From contig NC_016135.3 in NCBI RefSeq assembly GCF_000005505.3, forward strand, positions 24,088,613-24,152,612: 64,000 nucleotides of DNA, read 5' to 3'. The DNA is from Brachypodium distachyon (lineage: Eukaryota > Streptophyta > Magnoliopsida > Poales > Poaceae). This document shows positions 10,970 to 23,355 of the stretch, piece after piece; within the stretch, counting starts at the first letter, position 1, and each line of letters starts with the position of its first letter. The notes under the pieces were generated by a model that did no database searches, had not been told where the DNA came from, and was given only the letters and a program-made list of their open reading frames with translations. Position numbers and translations under genes: made by a program.

Positions 10970-13900
10970 GAGATCGATCGATCGATCGCCCGCCCGATGA
11001 CAACACCAACTCTCCTGAAGTAAAGCTCTCTCCGGTAGAAAAGTTTAGGAACGGCGTGTATTAGTAAGAGGTTAAAGTCGATCGTTTAATTGCCAGGATC
11101 GTCGTCGCTCGATTGGGCAACTAGGGTGTACATAGATCGCGTGTCGCGTGTGTTCTTTTTTTTGCATGGGGAGATAGGTAAGAGAAGAAGTTCGCTACTC
11201 CCAATGTTACGAAATTCCTTTAAGCAAGGAAAAAGGAAAAACAAAAGAAAAAGCAGAGCATTTTGTTGTTCAGTGTAATTTTTTTAATCTCTGATCGATT
11301 AATGAGAAATTTATGATTTCCATTCATGAACTGTCTATCGTGGTGTGTATACGTGCCTCCAGCTGTTGATCTGGCCTGATTACTTACTGGCGTGCTAGCA
11401 ATAAATCCAGACAATGTTGGTTTCTGACTTTCGCTCGATTGGGTACACCGTCCTAGGGTGCGGATGTCCATTCGACCGCTCTCAAGAGCAACGCAATTGT
11501 CCTGACGGTACAAAGTGCGGATACGTACGCGTGGTTTGAACGGTTCTCCGGACGAAAAAAATCCGTAGCACGGCTGCTCCCTCCCCGTCGACCGACAGCC
11601 ACACGCGGCGAGATTCCGTGCGCGCAAGGCAGGGGAGGAGGAGGACGAGTAGGACTCGGGGGAGAGATGAGGAGGGGAAAGAAAGAAAGAAAGAAAGAAA
11701 GAAAGAAGAGAAAACCGCGGCCAAGGACGACTTCTGGCCGACGACGCACGACGAGAGACGAGCGGTCCGTGCTTGCGTGGCGGGCGAACGAGTCCGGACG
11801 TACACACGGCGTGCGTGCGTAGCGGGGGATCGATCGGGACTCGGGAGGAGGGGGGCAGGCAGCACAGCAGATCCCCACGCCGCAACGCAACGGCCGGCCA
11901 CGGACGCACGCACTGGCCCCACGCGCCTTTGACCCCCCCTACACTGCTACTCCTAGCTTTAGCTTCGCACCGCGGCAAAGTTCTGCTCAACCCCCCCCGG
12001 TCGTGTTACACATGAGCGGCCCCGCACGTCGCCGCGTCGACAGGTCCCAAATTCCCAATACCGTCTCACCCCGGTGCGCGATGTGTCTTTGACTCTTGGT
12101 TCGGCACGGGGACAGTTGGATCTGTCCTGCAGTGCAGACTGCAGAGGCTGCGCCGCGCACTCCGTCGATTGTCTCTCAGTCTCTCTGCCGGTGCTGCTTT
12201 GGATGGAAGCTCTCGCAAGCAAGCGTCTTTCGGCCTTTTTAACTCGAGCTCGCGTTGAGAAAACAAATTGACAGCACTAGTTGTTGACACGAACTTTTAC
12301 GTGCGCGTGAGCTTGGATGGTTGGATTGGCTTTGTCCAAGAATCAAGTGGCATGTTGTTGCTATGCTAGTGTGGTTAGCTTTACTTTAGTTGTTTCCGCG
12401 AGGAGCTTTGCTTGCTGTTACGGAACGCCAAGGTCAAGGTGGGTAAAAGCAGGCCGGAGTTTGTGGTTTGGAGGCTTTGTCTTTCTTTTGGAAACCGGTT
12501 CAGGGGTTTCCCCGGTCGTTTTTAGCCGAATATTCGAGGAGGACGGCTATATTTCGCGGTCGAATTGCTAAGTGTTGCGCTGCTCGGGAAAAAAAGAAGA
12601 ATAGGTTTCGAGCAGAAAAGCTTAGAGGGGAGACGGAAACAGTAGTCCTCGCGGAGTCGGTCTTCACCGTCAAGGCATCAACTCGAGTGCTTTGATGAAG
12701 AACACTTGCCTTTTCCGCTCTGAAAGTCTGAAACCCGAGAGGGAGCCGTCCAGCCATACAGGGAGAGCCACGCGGCAGGGGGTGGGTCCCACGGTTGGCA
12801 GACGTCGGCGGCTTTGGATCGATCGAGCTAGCAGAATAAAATAAACCCGCCGGATCACGAGCCGCAGCTGCGGACGGACGACAGGTAGACCCGAAGCGCG
12901 CCGGCCGCTATCCAGCTGAGACGGCGCCAAACAAGCCCCCGGTGCCCACGCTTGTAGTACGATGGAAAAATGCTAGAGATTTTCTCGGGGTGGTCGTGCA
13001 CCCCACCCGGCCAGCCAGCCTGAGCCAGCAGCCCCAACCACCCAGCGTTGTCGCGCCGCCGACGAAACAGCACACGCAACCAGGCCTGCAGGCACCCCCG
13101 CATGTACGTACAGCGCCTTGGCGTCTCGGGTCAACAATGCACGCCATCCACGGATCTTATTACGAGATTCGATCGCCCACCACCTCCGTTCCAGTTTCTT
13201 CCTTGGTGGCGGGGTTAATTTGCCGGCCGGTTTCTTCTTTTCCTTTTCCGCGGTGCGTGCGTGACTGCTGCTGCGTAGTGTGTTGCCCAGGAACGACACG
13301 TCGTCGAAACTACGGAGTAGAACGGACGGAGGAAGGACGCACGGCAAAAGGTGTTGTACTACCGCGTCCGATGCCGAGATCTAGCTTCCGGTAGCTAGTC
13401 CTCGGGCCGGCATGGCGCCTCCGGATCCGGCCGTGGCCCCGTGCCGTGCCATCATCAAGGAAGGCACCACAGCCCGCCCACCGGCGCCTCGCTTCGGGTC
13501 CACGTTTCGGCGCTCCGCACGCGCACGGCGCGCCGCTCCCACGAAACGTGCTGGCTGGCTCGCCCTCTTACCCAACTTTTGTTGCCCGCCGCCCACGGTG
13601 CCAGAAGCCTCCGCGCGGAGCCAAAACAACCGCAGATGCCACACAGAAGCAGCCGATTAGCTGAAGCCCAATGTCGTTCCAAAAAAAAGGATTAAGCCCC
13701 AAAAGAAGATCATCAGATCTGTTCCTTCACTACTTCAAATCAGCCCCCTGTTTTTTCGAGGAAAAAAAAATCAGCTCCCTGTTCCTGCCTAAATTCACCC
13801 TTTGTACCGTATTGCAAATCCTCAACTGTACCGTATTGCAAATCAGTTGGAGGAAATACTTTGTACAGCAGAAAACAATCGCCTATTATTCCGCCACAGA

Positions 13901-13970
13901 AATCTACGTAGGCCGAGAGACAGAGATGAACTGGCCACTGGGGGGTTTGACGTGCACCGACTGATGTGTG
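10970..13970. other. intergenic, no gene recognised
   Basis: The ERF 3' UTR begins with a GATC run at 10975-10990. GC-rich stretches at 11440-12010 and 12850-13660 give many open frames on both strands without protein-like content. Near 13800-13845 the 19-mer TGTACCGTATTGCAAATC is directly repeated with 24-bp spacing. The region separates the 3' ends of the ERF and MAP1B genes. Confidence 0.35.
11677..11706. repeat. (GAAA)n microsatellite
   Basis: About seven uninterrupted GAAA units in GC-rich intergenic DNA. Confidence 0.9.
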
Positions 13971-16900
13971 CTAGCATTTCGTGAGGATCTCCGCGCCGGT
14001 CCTGGTAATCAGTATCGTGTGCTCGAACTGTGCGGCCAGGCTGCCGTCCGTCGTGACGGCCGTCCAGCCGTCTTCCCACATGTCGCACTCGATGCTGTTG
14101 CTTCCCATGGACAGGATGGGTTCTGTGGAGAGTTTAAGGCAAATCGACAACGGGGAAATCAAACCTGGCTTCAGTCAAGTGTAATTGTACCTATTGTGAG
14201 CAGAGTGATGCGTACCTATTGTGAATGTCTGCCCTTCAACCATCTGCCCTGGCATGTTATTACCTGTTGTGAAACCAGGAAGCAGAACAGCGTTCTTAAT
14301 CTTGCACTTTGAACTAAACAAGTATCCTCTAAACTTCAAAAGATAATTGACAGTTAGTTCTACAGTATCTCGATAACATCTTAAGCTAGTTGGTGGTACT
14401 GACTGTCATCAAATTTCACAAAGATATTTGTGGCCTAGGATATGCTCGCTTGAGTTCCTTTATTGTGATTACAACCAATTGAACTAACTGGGTGCAAATG
14501 GCATAAGAACACATACAGAATGTCTGCAGACTGGACAACATTTTGATAAAACATTTGGTTGCAGTGGATTCCGGGGCGAACCTCTAAACTTCACTAGAGT
14601 TTGCTCTACAGTCTAGATGTCATCAACACTGGTACATAATTTCTCATTCAATTATCATAGGAGTGAACGCAAAGTAAGACGCGTGTAAGTACTTCAGTTT
14701 TGAATACCATATTTACTATCAATTATCGATTCAGAATCACTTACGCTGGTGATATATAATTGGCTGTGAATGAAAAACTCGGCCAACTCCATGCCCAACA
14801 AATTGCTCCACAACACCAAATCCATGCCTCTCAGCATGTTCACTGAAATGGTCAAGCAAACTAATGAGTGAAAACTATTAAATATGATGTCAAATGCTAA
14901 GTTGATACAGTCATATTAACATTATGTGGGACAATGTTGAGTTAATTGCATTTTTTAGGAATTCATTTTCCTGCCTGCATGCACATCAGCACATGTGAAT
15001 GCCTGAAGTCCTGAACTAGAAAAACACAATGGACGAAGTGCAGCTAGTGAAAATGGCAGTGTTTAACAGTTATAAATGTCTTGGAATTTCGTCCAAGCAC
15101 ATATTTGCCGATGAGGAAACAGGAGGAGTAATTTATAAAGAAGATTTATCCAATGATTGGGCTCAAAGATCTGAGAGGATGACAATTTTTTTTTTTTTGA
15201 GAAAAGGGATTCACCCCAGCTTCATTAACGAAACCATTAGATAGGTCTACAAGGACATAACACAAACAGAAAGAAGAAACAGCCTGCTAACACTAAGGTG
15301 TCTGGGAGAACTTAACAGGGAAAGGAACAACAGACGCAGCTGAGAGGATAACATTTGGGTGTAGAAATATCATCAAACAGTAAAAATTTAAATTATAGAT
15401 GTGACTAGCCATCATATAAACAGTGTTGAGAGATCTGCACCTTATTCTTCGGCCAATTTTCTTATAGCTGGCACCATGTTTGCAGGCTGATATGCCCCTA
15501 AGCATGCACTCTTCAGTAACCTGATATTAGCAACATCGAGTCATTATGGTTATCGAGGTGCACTTTTGGGAGAACTTGATATACCAATCTGCCATTTAAA
15601 AGTTACGCTACTAGTGATAAGTTAGATTAACCTGACCAAATGCAAATCTACACATCGACAATTTGAAAAGGTAGAAACGATGAATACTATACCTTCACAA
15701 GTCGTTTACTGGCTTCATCGACTTCTCCACAAAAATAAGTTCTTGAGGTGTCCCCGTGATAACCCTGAAATGGAGGGATATTACTTCAGGTAATTATATC
15801 CAAAGCGCACAAACACATCGATATTAAAAAGTGGTGAAACTGATGATAAGTGATAATTATGCATGACAGGACACAGGACACAGGAGTAAACACGTACATT
15901 CAAGTAGACAGTGACATCAATGTTAATTATGTCTCCATTCTGTAAACACCCACGAAAAAACAAACATTTATGTTAGAAATGGAGCTGCAAAAAATTGTGA
16001 AGTAGGCACAAAACATGTCAAGGCAGGGATTCTTCTGAACCTTCAATTCTCGTGAATCAGGAATACCGTGGCACATGCATTCGTTCACCGATGTGCATAC
16101 ACTTTTTGGAAACCCACCGTATCCAAGCGGGGATGGGTAGGCTCCAGCATCAATGATCATCTTGTGCACTGCTTTATCAATTTCGTCTGTTGTTACAGAG
16201 GGCTGATAGAAAGATTCAATAGATTTCTCACTGAAACTATACATCATTGTGGAGAACACACAAGAAACAAGGCATGTTGTTTACAAAAGGAACATATAAA
16301 TAATGAGTAAAATGAGCAATATAACGGGTGGTTCAGTGACATAATTAGCCTTAAGAAAAACAGAACTTATGGAAGTGCTGAAATGTGCTTACTTTGACTA
16401 ACTTTCCTGCATTTTCAAGAACACGAGCAGCAAGCTCACATGCAGCTTTCATGTGGACGATGGTCTCCTTGTCATGCATCTGTATCTCGCTTGATATCTC
16501 TGGCATATTATTTGTCCCAACATACGGAGGTCGAGGTATGTGGCCTGGTACTGGAAGAGGTGCACTAACAGTCCCACGAGTCAGGGGTGCTCTTTTCTTT
16601 AGTTCAGAAGTTCGTGTTCCCTGTGACCTTTGAGTTTTGAAGTGTTAGAATTTTATGACAAAATGCAATGAGCATTGAATTTCATCATGTTAATAGGCAG
16701 AAAAACTGCAAATGCCTTGGACAAGGCAAGCCAAACAAACCCGAAGGATACAGTATAGTGTACAGACACTAAGAACTCAGAATAGTATACAGATTACAGA
16801 TGAACGCTCAGTTCAGTGGCACTTGGTATATGTCCTAAGCGATCAACCAGTGGTCACATTAAATTTCTTCAGCAAAGCAAGCAGCTGAAAGCCCAAACTA

Positions 16901-17494
16901 TAAAGGTGAATTTTGTACCTAGTATTTGCTTTGTCCAATCCCCCAGATCTCTTTGCTTGCACAAGGAAAGTCTTCTGAAGGCATGTTTTACCTTGCAAAG
17001 TAGCTGAAACATACAATGGTTAACAGTTCATAGATAAAATAAATAGAATCTTGCTGAACAAAATGACCATAGCATCATAACCCCACATCGAAAAAGTTCA
17101 AATGTCAAAGGAATCAAAGATCAGTTAGACTGAAGCTAGTCTTTTACTACGTACGAATTTGCCGGTTTTCTTACTATCTCTCTCAGTTATGCTACTTGTA
17201 AACTGCACGGTGGCTACTTCATTAGGAGGGCAGTAAACGCTGCGCCGCAGCGAGATGCTGGCATGAAAAAGCAGCAGCCACAAACCAGTAGCGGCTGAAC
17301 GGAGGAAGATTCAAGAAGCTTCATGAACCTTAGAATCTGCCAGTTTTATTACTATCTCTTTCCCTCTCTCCCCAGAGACACAGACCCTTCGCGACGCCAA
17401 AATGCGACGATGCGGGTGGAGAACAAATACCTCGGCCTCCGGAGAGGAGCGGCGGGGAGCGGTTCAGCTCCATGGACGGGACCCCGACTGCCAT
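13971..17494 (-). CDS. MAP1B: methionine aminopeptidase 1B-type, organellar
   Basis: Ten exons (plus-strand coordinates, gene order): 17431-17494, 16919-17003, 16393-16627, 16041-16202, 15898-15939, 15693-15764, 15441-15520, 14745-14842, 14216-14263, 13971-14122. They join to 345 residues with all phases consistent. The enzyme removes the initiator Met from nascent proteins. All five metal ligands of the M24 fold are present: Asp190 (INIDVTVY), Asp201 (GYHGDTSRT), His264 (FVGHGVGR), Glu296 (TIEPIL) and Glu329 (QFEHT). The N-terminal ~50 residues are basic and poor in acidic residues, like the transit peptide of plant MAP1B/C/D, and the C-terminus [13 protein letters not shown] is typical of that group. 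Two in-frame ATGs (17494 and 17473) exist; an in-frame TAA precedes the first, so I take 17494. A short retroposon sits in one intron. Confidence 0.93.
15185..15339 (-). mobile_element. short non-LTR retroposon fragment in MAP1B intron
   Basis: Flanked by CTGAGAGGATgACA (15171-15184) and CTGAGAGGATaACA (15340-15353), a 14-bp duplication with one mismatch. The insert starts with a T run on the plus strand, i.e. a poly-A tail for an element on the minus strand. At 155 bp it is a 5'-truncated LINE or a SINE. It lies in the intron between the 15441-15520 and 14745-14842 exons and does not touch splice sites. Confidence 0.6.
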
Positions 17495-18006
17495 CGAGGG
17501 AGCAGTTTATTTCGCCCAAAAATTGCGTTATCACCGCAGCAATCGCGCGCCGCGAGCTAGGACGAGGCCGCGAGAGCCAGACACTGGGAACAGGATAACG
17601 GATGCAGTGGGATTTCATTATTTTCCTTCCCCCTCTCCTTCTGTTTTCTCCTCTTTTTTTTTGAGAGGACCTTCTCTTTTCTCCTGTACTGGAGTCTGGA
17701 GATGGGCTGATCCATTGGGCCTTCCGCTAAAATTCGGTTTTTACTGGCAGGCCAATTTGTTTTTTTCTCTTAACAAAATTGGCAATTTGGATGTTGTTGG
17801 CAAGTCCACTCAAAAAAAAGAAGGATGTTGTTGGCAAGAGACTGTGCCTGCTAACTTAATGCGTGTTCCCTGATGTAAGATCTCTTACACTACATCATGG
17901 TCAAAACTGCACTTAACCCCGGTACGACACACACGCACACACACACCAACTACCCGTAGCAACGATGGCTTGGCTCTTGCTGCTAGGAAAACATCGAGGC
18001 GCTCAT
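17495..18006. other. intergenic between MAP1B 5' end and YSL relic
   Basis: Holds the MAP1B promoter (minus strand) and the 3' flank of the YSL pseudogene. No TATA box or gene was seen; a CA repeat lies at 17930-17946. Confidence 0.35.
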
Positions 18007-19871
18007 TCACTTCTCGGGTCGGGACACGAACTTGATGCAGATCGGCGGGCGCGCCTTGAGCAGCGTGAGCATCGACGACAGCAGCGACCCGAACCCGTCC
18101 CCACATATCAGCCCGCACGCCACGGCCGGCGACATCATCCGCATCCCGTCATCGTCCGCGCTCCCGCACAGGTATATCACCACGCTGCCCACGAACATGC
18201 CGACCGGGATCGTGGGCGGCACGAAGAATGCCACGGCCATGCCGATGGTGCTCGGCACGCACCGCCGCACGCGCCGCCACCCCCTGTGCGTCGCAGCCTC
18301 ACGGAGCACGCCGAGGGACAGCGCCAGCGCGAAGAAAACCTTGCAGAGCAGCATGGTGTGCGTCGGCAGCCCGTTCTCCGTCGTCATCCCCAGCAGGGAG
18401 ATGCCGCGGTACACCTTGGCGTACGGCCCCATCGCGTTGCTGGCGTCGTGGGCCGCGCCGCCGTAGCTGTATACTTTGCAGAATATGGAGAAGATGACCG
18501 GGTTGGCCACGCAGCCGAGCGCCATCCCGGCGACCTGGCTGATGGACACAGCGTGGGGCGAGGTGAGCGTGAGGTAGCCCGTCCTGTAGTCCTGCATCAG
18601 GTCCGACGCCGTGGAGACGTTGGATGCCACGATGGCGCACGCGGCGAGCCCGGCCACCACGCCGCCGTCCTCGAGCCCGACCCACGAGCTGAAGATGAGC
18701 ATGGCGATCTTGCCGTAGGTGGTGGCGATGTTCATGTCCGTGATGCCGTTGCCGTAGGCGTTGCAGAAGGCGAACACCGGCGCGATGAGGTAGGCGAAGG
18801 CCACGTGGTGGTACCTCAGCTGCGTGTAGAGGTGCGGTATGACAACGGTCGAGATGACCGACAAGACCGCGTAGCCGGCGATTGGGACAGAATTGGGCAT
18901 CCGGTCCCGGAGGAACACCTGCGTCCTCCGGCGGTCGTCGAAGCTCTGGATCGTTCTGTCGCCGAGGCTGAGGCACTGGAACGGCTGCTGCTGCTGCTGC
19001 CCGGCGATGTTCTGCGTTGGCTGCTGATGGTTGTGTGCTGCTGCCAACTGTTGTTTGTACATTTCGTAGAGCGTTCGAAGCAGGATGGAGAACATGTGCA
19101 GGAGCCCGTCGGCGAGGATCATGGATATCCCGATGAACACCCGGTAGCCGTTGATGCCGCTGATGTTGTCGCCGTCGAGGCCCTGCGGGTACCAGTCCCC
19201 TGCCTTGGTCTCGATGTAAGGCCAGAGGACCCCCCATGAGAGCAAGGACCCCACGAGCATGGAGATGGTGATCTTATACTATGTATGGTAATGTAACCAC
19301 TAATTAGTATGCAACTTAATTTTAAGTAGTACTACTGTTAATCGTGTTGTTGCTACACACCCTAGTCGATATGCGTTGATGCCAAACGTCGGGAATGTCT
19401 GGAAGCCGCACTGTCGGCCGCCGGCGAAGAACCATTGAAAGATGGACCATGCGACGGTCCCAACGAAAGTTTTCAACAATGCCGCCACTTGCTTGCTGTG
19501 CAAACCCGCCTGATTAAACATACATACGGTCGGATCACATCAGCTGGGCTCTTGACTCGATCGGTGCATATATATATGCACATAATGCATGGGGACTTAA
19601 TTTTAGTTCAATGCGTGCCAACCACTGAAGGCGATGCTGGTGCAGGAGACGACGCATGTCTGGATGACGGTGTTCTCCTGGTGGAGTGAAAGGGAGCTGA
19701 GAATCCTAGGAAGCCGGCGGGGATGGCGAGCGAGGGCGCGAAGCCCGAGGTGAGAGCCAGCTTCATCGCCACGACGCTGAGCATGCACCCGAGCACGAGG
19801 CTCACGACCGCCGACCGCACCGTCATCGTCTCCCGCCGCGACGGCAGGGGCTCTCCCTCGAACTGGATTAC
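18007..19871 (-). pseudogene. yellow stripe-like (YSL) metal-chelate transporter, internally deleted
   Basis: YSL proteins move metal-nicotianamine or phytosiderophore complexes across membranes (oligopeptide transporter superfamily). The 3' exon, 18007-19272, is an intact 422-codon frame matching the C-terminal two thirds, including GNGITDMNIATTYGKIAM, the EDGGVVAGLAACAIV block and the VPPTIPVGMFVGSVV region. Upstream pieces are damaged. A piece near 19361-19510 covers [32 protein letters not shown], but the conserved YFDFSxTYVGxGM block expected next is absent. The piece at 19608-19871 begins inside the family's N-terminus (FEGEPLP..) without an upstream Met. It loses about 20 residues after AGFLGF and then shifts frame before QENTVIQTC, and about 90-100 residues between AFSG and the KQV piece are missing from the DNA. 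The losses cannot be repaired by splicing, so I call it a pseudogene. Transcription of the long 3' frame cannot be excluded. Confidence 0.8.
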
Positions 19872-20235
19872 CGTAGCGTTTCGTAGCTTAATATATAGTA
19901 TGACTTTTTTTTTCTGCAGCTGCAGTGGCTATCTTTCGAGGGATATGATGAAAGCACCGGACGACCCGTGTGTCACGTGTGTGCAGCTTGCTTACGGAGC
20001 AACGGACAAAAAATATGGAAAAATCGAATTGAACTGTTTTGGATTAATTCTCGGCGAAAGCCGGGAGTTCGCATCAGATTCAAACGTGGGCAACCCATGT
20101 TTTGTTATCGCTCCATGCTCCAAAGGGACACATGACGGGGGCGATTGTCCAGAAGGACCAGAACATTCGGGCCGCTCTTCGCAGCACGTATGCACGCGCT
20201 CCGGCCCCTCCGAGTTCCGAGGACAGCAGCACACA

Positions 20236-20276
20236 CCACGTGTCGCCACGGCCCGCAACGTGTCCTCGTACGTGTC
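20236..20276 (+). promoter_or_regulatory. cluster of ABRE/G-box-like motifs upstream of LEA gene
   Basis: Three ACGTG cores in 41 bp: CCACGTGTC (20236-20244), ACGTGTCC (20258-20265) and TACGTGTC (20269-20276), about 40-75 bp before a TATATG at 20310-20316. ABRE clusters of this kind confer ABA and dehydration response on LEA promoters. A further TCACGTGTG lies at 19973-19981. Confidence 0.65.
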
Positions 20277-20309
20277 ACTTCGTTCCTCTTCTCGCTTCCA
20301 GCTGCATGC

Positions 20310-20316
20310 TTATATG
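20310..20316 (+). promoter_or_regulatory. TATA-like box of LEA gene
   Basis: TTATATG about 170 bp before the ATG at 20487 and just downstream of the ABRE cluster. Confidence 0.5.
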
Positions 20317-20486
20317 AGCAGCGCTCGGTCTCATCCCCTTCCTCCAATTCCAGCAAAACTCACACAGATCGGCCCCAAGAACCCATCACTGCAAACTGAT
20401 CCAAGCTACAGAGTTCTTCGTTTTGTTTCTCTTGTTTTGGTGATTTTTGTTTCGTCGATAGCGCGCGTGAGGGGAGAGTAACATCT

Positions 20487-21543
20487 ATGTCCAGACTGAT
20501 GGCCGCCATGCTGGTCGGAGGCGCGCGCGCCGCCAGCGCCGCCGCGCTCACCGGCTCCGCCGCCGCCAAGCAGGCTCTTCCATGCAGACCCGGCTTCCTT
20601 GTTGCCCGGCCACAGGGTGCGAGCTGGAGCCCCCTCTGCTTGCAGACCGCCCCGAGATCTTCTCAGGTATGCAGCTAGACTTAATTTGATCATTGTCATT
20701 GGTTACTACTCCAGTAGAGTTTTTCTCCTGTGATGCTGATCATCATGCATCATGCAGGCGTATAACAACGCGCCGGAGGAGCGGAGGGGGGAGATCAAGG
20801 ACAAGTACAAGAGCGCGGCGGAGCAAGCCAGGGACGCCACGGGCGACGCCAAGGAGAGCGCCAAGGGGATGGCCAGGGACGCCAAGGACACGGCGCAGGA
20901 GAAGAGCGGCCGCGCCATGGACGAGACCAAGGACATGGCCGGGGACGCCGCAGAGAAGGCGTCGCGCATGACGGAGAAGGCGAAGCGCGAGACCAAGGAG
21001 ACCGCGCACGAGGCGGCCGACAAGGCCGCGGACATGAAGGACAGGGCGAAGGAGACGGCGGGCGCGGCGGCGGAGAAGACGAGGGAGACTGCGGGCGCGG
21101 CGGCGGAGAAGACGAAGGAGACGGCGGGGTATGCGGCGCAGAAGACCAAGGAGACGGCGGAGGGCGCCATGGAAGGAACAAAGCACGCGCGCGAGAAGGC
21201 GGCGGAGAAGACGAAGGAGACGGCGGAGGGCGCCATGGAAGGGACGAAGCACGCGGGGGAGAAGGCGGCGGAGATGACGAGGGAGGGGGCCAGCAAGGTG
21301 GCGGAGACGGCGCAGGCGCTGAGCGACGCGGCGAAGCGGGCGGCGCAGGACGCGTGGGGCGCCACCAAGGAGGCGGCGCAGGGGGTCAAGGACAAGGTCG
21401 CGGACGCCACGACCACGGTGGACCGGGACCAGGAGCGCTCGACGTGGGAGGACGTCGAGGCTGCCACCAAGGAGAGGAACGACAGGATCGCGCAGGAGGA
21501 GCGCAAGAGGCAGGCCAGGGAGAAGGGCGCCGGCTTGCCGTAG
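20487..21543 (+). CDS. late embryogenesis abundant protein, group 3 (LEA_4), organelle-targeted
   Basis: Two exons, 20487-20666 and 20758-21543, give 321 residues. Exon 1 encodes an Ala/Arg-rich presequence without acidic residues (VGGARAASAAALTGSAAAKQ ... PLCLQTAPRSSQ), as expected for a mitochondrial or plastid import signal. Exon 2 is a highly charged, Ala/Lys/Glu-rich helix of 11-residue repeats (AAEKTKETAGA, AAQKTKETAEG, ...) with no Cys or Trp until WGATKEAAQGVKDK near the C-terminus. A roughly 20-residue unit (EKTKETAEGAMEGTKHA.EK) occurs twice in tandem. Group 3 LEA proteins are disordered when hydrated and fold into amphipathic helices on drying, protecting membranes and enzymes. The ABRE-like motifs in the promoter fit ABA/drought induction. 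A related gene lies 2.8 kb downstream. Confidence 0.92.
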
Positions 21544-23345
21544 ACGGAATCTGGCTGCTCCGCTGCTGGTCGGCACGCTTGCATAGCTGCATTTGCTTCC
21601 GCTTTGTAATAGCTGAACTCTCTGTTTGAGCTGAAATTTTAGTTTCTACGTGTTGAATAATGCTGGGCCAAACGGATGATGTGTGAGACTGTAATGTATG
21701 ATCTCCGAAATGCACGTACATCTAGCGATGGGAACGGTAATTATTTTCTGAAATGTCTGGATTTGGGTTCACTTTTCTGAAAGGTCTGTTTGTTGTCGGG
21801 TTCACTTTTCTGAAATGTCTGTTTGGAGTTCACATCATTTCTCTACCCTACAGGAAGGTCGATGGATCTTAGATCAAGAAAAAAGAGGATAGTTTCCAAA
21901 AGAAGATAAAAGAGGGTTGACGAATCTTGATGTCACGTACGGATGTGTGTCGGGTTCCCTTAGCTCTAGGATAGCTAGCGGAAGAAGGATCGCACGCACG
22001 AGATGGTCTAAAAAGGGGGATCAGTGAATCACAAGCGGAATGAACGCAAGTTGTGAAGGTGATGGCAGCCGGTGGGTAATGGACTGGATCAGCGCACGGT
22101 GGGAGCCCTTCATCGGGGAAAATGGGACAAAATTTGCAAAACGAGGTCACGTGGGAGGTTGGTCAGCTCAGACGTGGTTGGTCAACATGCCAGAATGGAG
22201 CCGGATCTGACTCTTGAGGACTGTCGATCCAAAACCTGGTAAAGCAAGTCCTGAAAGCTAAAATAATGTTACAATCGAACAGATAAAAAAAACGCTCGAT
22301 GTGTGGTCTTTTGACGAGGGAGACGAGGGGGTGCGAAAGGAAGTTGGGGGCTGTTGGGCTGCGTAAGACCTGCTGGGCATGGGCGTCCCAGACCTCATTT
22401 TCCCGCAAAGCCTGGCCCAAAACACTGAAATGGATAAAAATTATTTTTTATTCCGAAAATGATTATTTTAGTAAAGGGTATTTTTCGGCTTTTAGGCATT
22501 TGGGTTCCCCGCCTGGCCTGAAACCCGGCTCGGTCCGGTCCGAGTATGCCTATTCTAGGTCGTGGCCAGGTTATCGGAAAAACTTATCTTTAAAAAATAA
22601 AATAAATTTAAGCCATGAATGAACGTGTAAACCTAAAATTAGGAAAGATTTTTCTGCCAACTATACTATGGTTTAATTTAGAGTATAACGTATTCACTAT
22701 ATGTGATTTTCTTTTAAAAAAGTGAATACAATATTTGATAGAACATTCTCGTTTTGTAAACGGACAGGATTTCTTGGTTACCGCTTATCCCCTACCCCCC
22801 CCCCTCCACACACATGCACGGAAAAAGTGACCCGACCGCCAAATTTTTGGCTCCAACTGGGGAGATGAAGCCAGAGACGAAAGGGCAAGAGGAACTGGAG
22901 TAAGAGGGGCTACCTTGTGACGCCTAGCGAGACGAAAGTGACCACGAGAGAGACAAAGCGACATATGTTGAGAGGTAACTGGACAACGCCAACGCTTCCA
23001 AGAGGCTAACAGAACCAAAAGGGTAATGAGCCCTTTCTCGAGTCTTGAGGAATACCTAGTTGGAATGCCCATATTGCTGGTTACGACGATGATTTGACAA
23101 AAGTAGATTTTACGGAGAAACAACGATGGTGAGACATCAGAGTAGGAGGGTTGTTTGGTGTGTGTGTGGGTGGGTGGGGGGGGGGGGTGGATGGGTGGGT
23201 GGGTGTGCTGGCTCTGGCGAAGGACATTTGTGCAAGAACACCACAATATGAATCGTGTCCTTCTGTAAAATTCATTTACGGTTAGATAATAATAAGTAGT
23301 AGGAACATATTTATTGTAGAATGCAGAAATTTTCCAACCTTTAGT
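21544..23345. other. intergenic between the two LEA genes, proximal part
   Basis: The LEA 3' UTR probably runs to about 21720. The short phrase 'ttcacttttctgaaatgtctgttt' recurs imperfectly at 21750-21830. No gene recognised. Confidence 0.35.
23158..23207. repeat. G-rich (GGGT/GT)n low-complexity run
   Basis: TGTGTGTGGGTGGG followed by a run of twelve or more G and further GGGT units. The G-tract-rich strand could form quadruplexes. Confidence 0.8.
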
Positions 23346-23355
23346 TGGGTATCTC

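Noticed and set aside
11220..11990. 256-codon minus-strand open frame
   Set aside because: Contains translated microsatellite (GAAA)n and low-complexity sequence, and three other frames are open over the same DNA.
17965..19239. 424-codon plus-strand frame antisense to the YSL exon
   Set aside because: His/Arg/Val-rich shadow of the YSL coding strand; the YSL frame has strong family motifs.
20706..21584. Two long minus-strand frames antisense to the LEA gene
   Set aside because: Shadow of the repetitive LEA codons; composition (Ala/Ser/Val or Arg/Leu only) is not protein-like.
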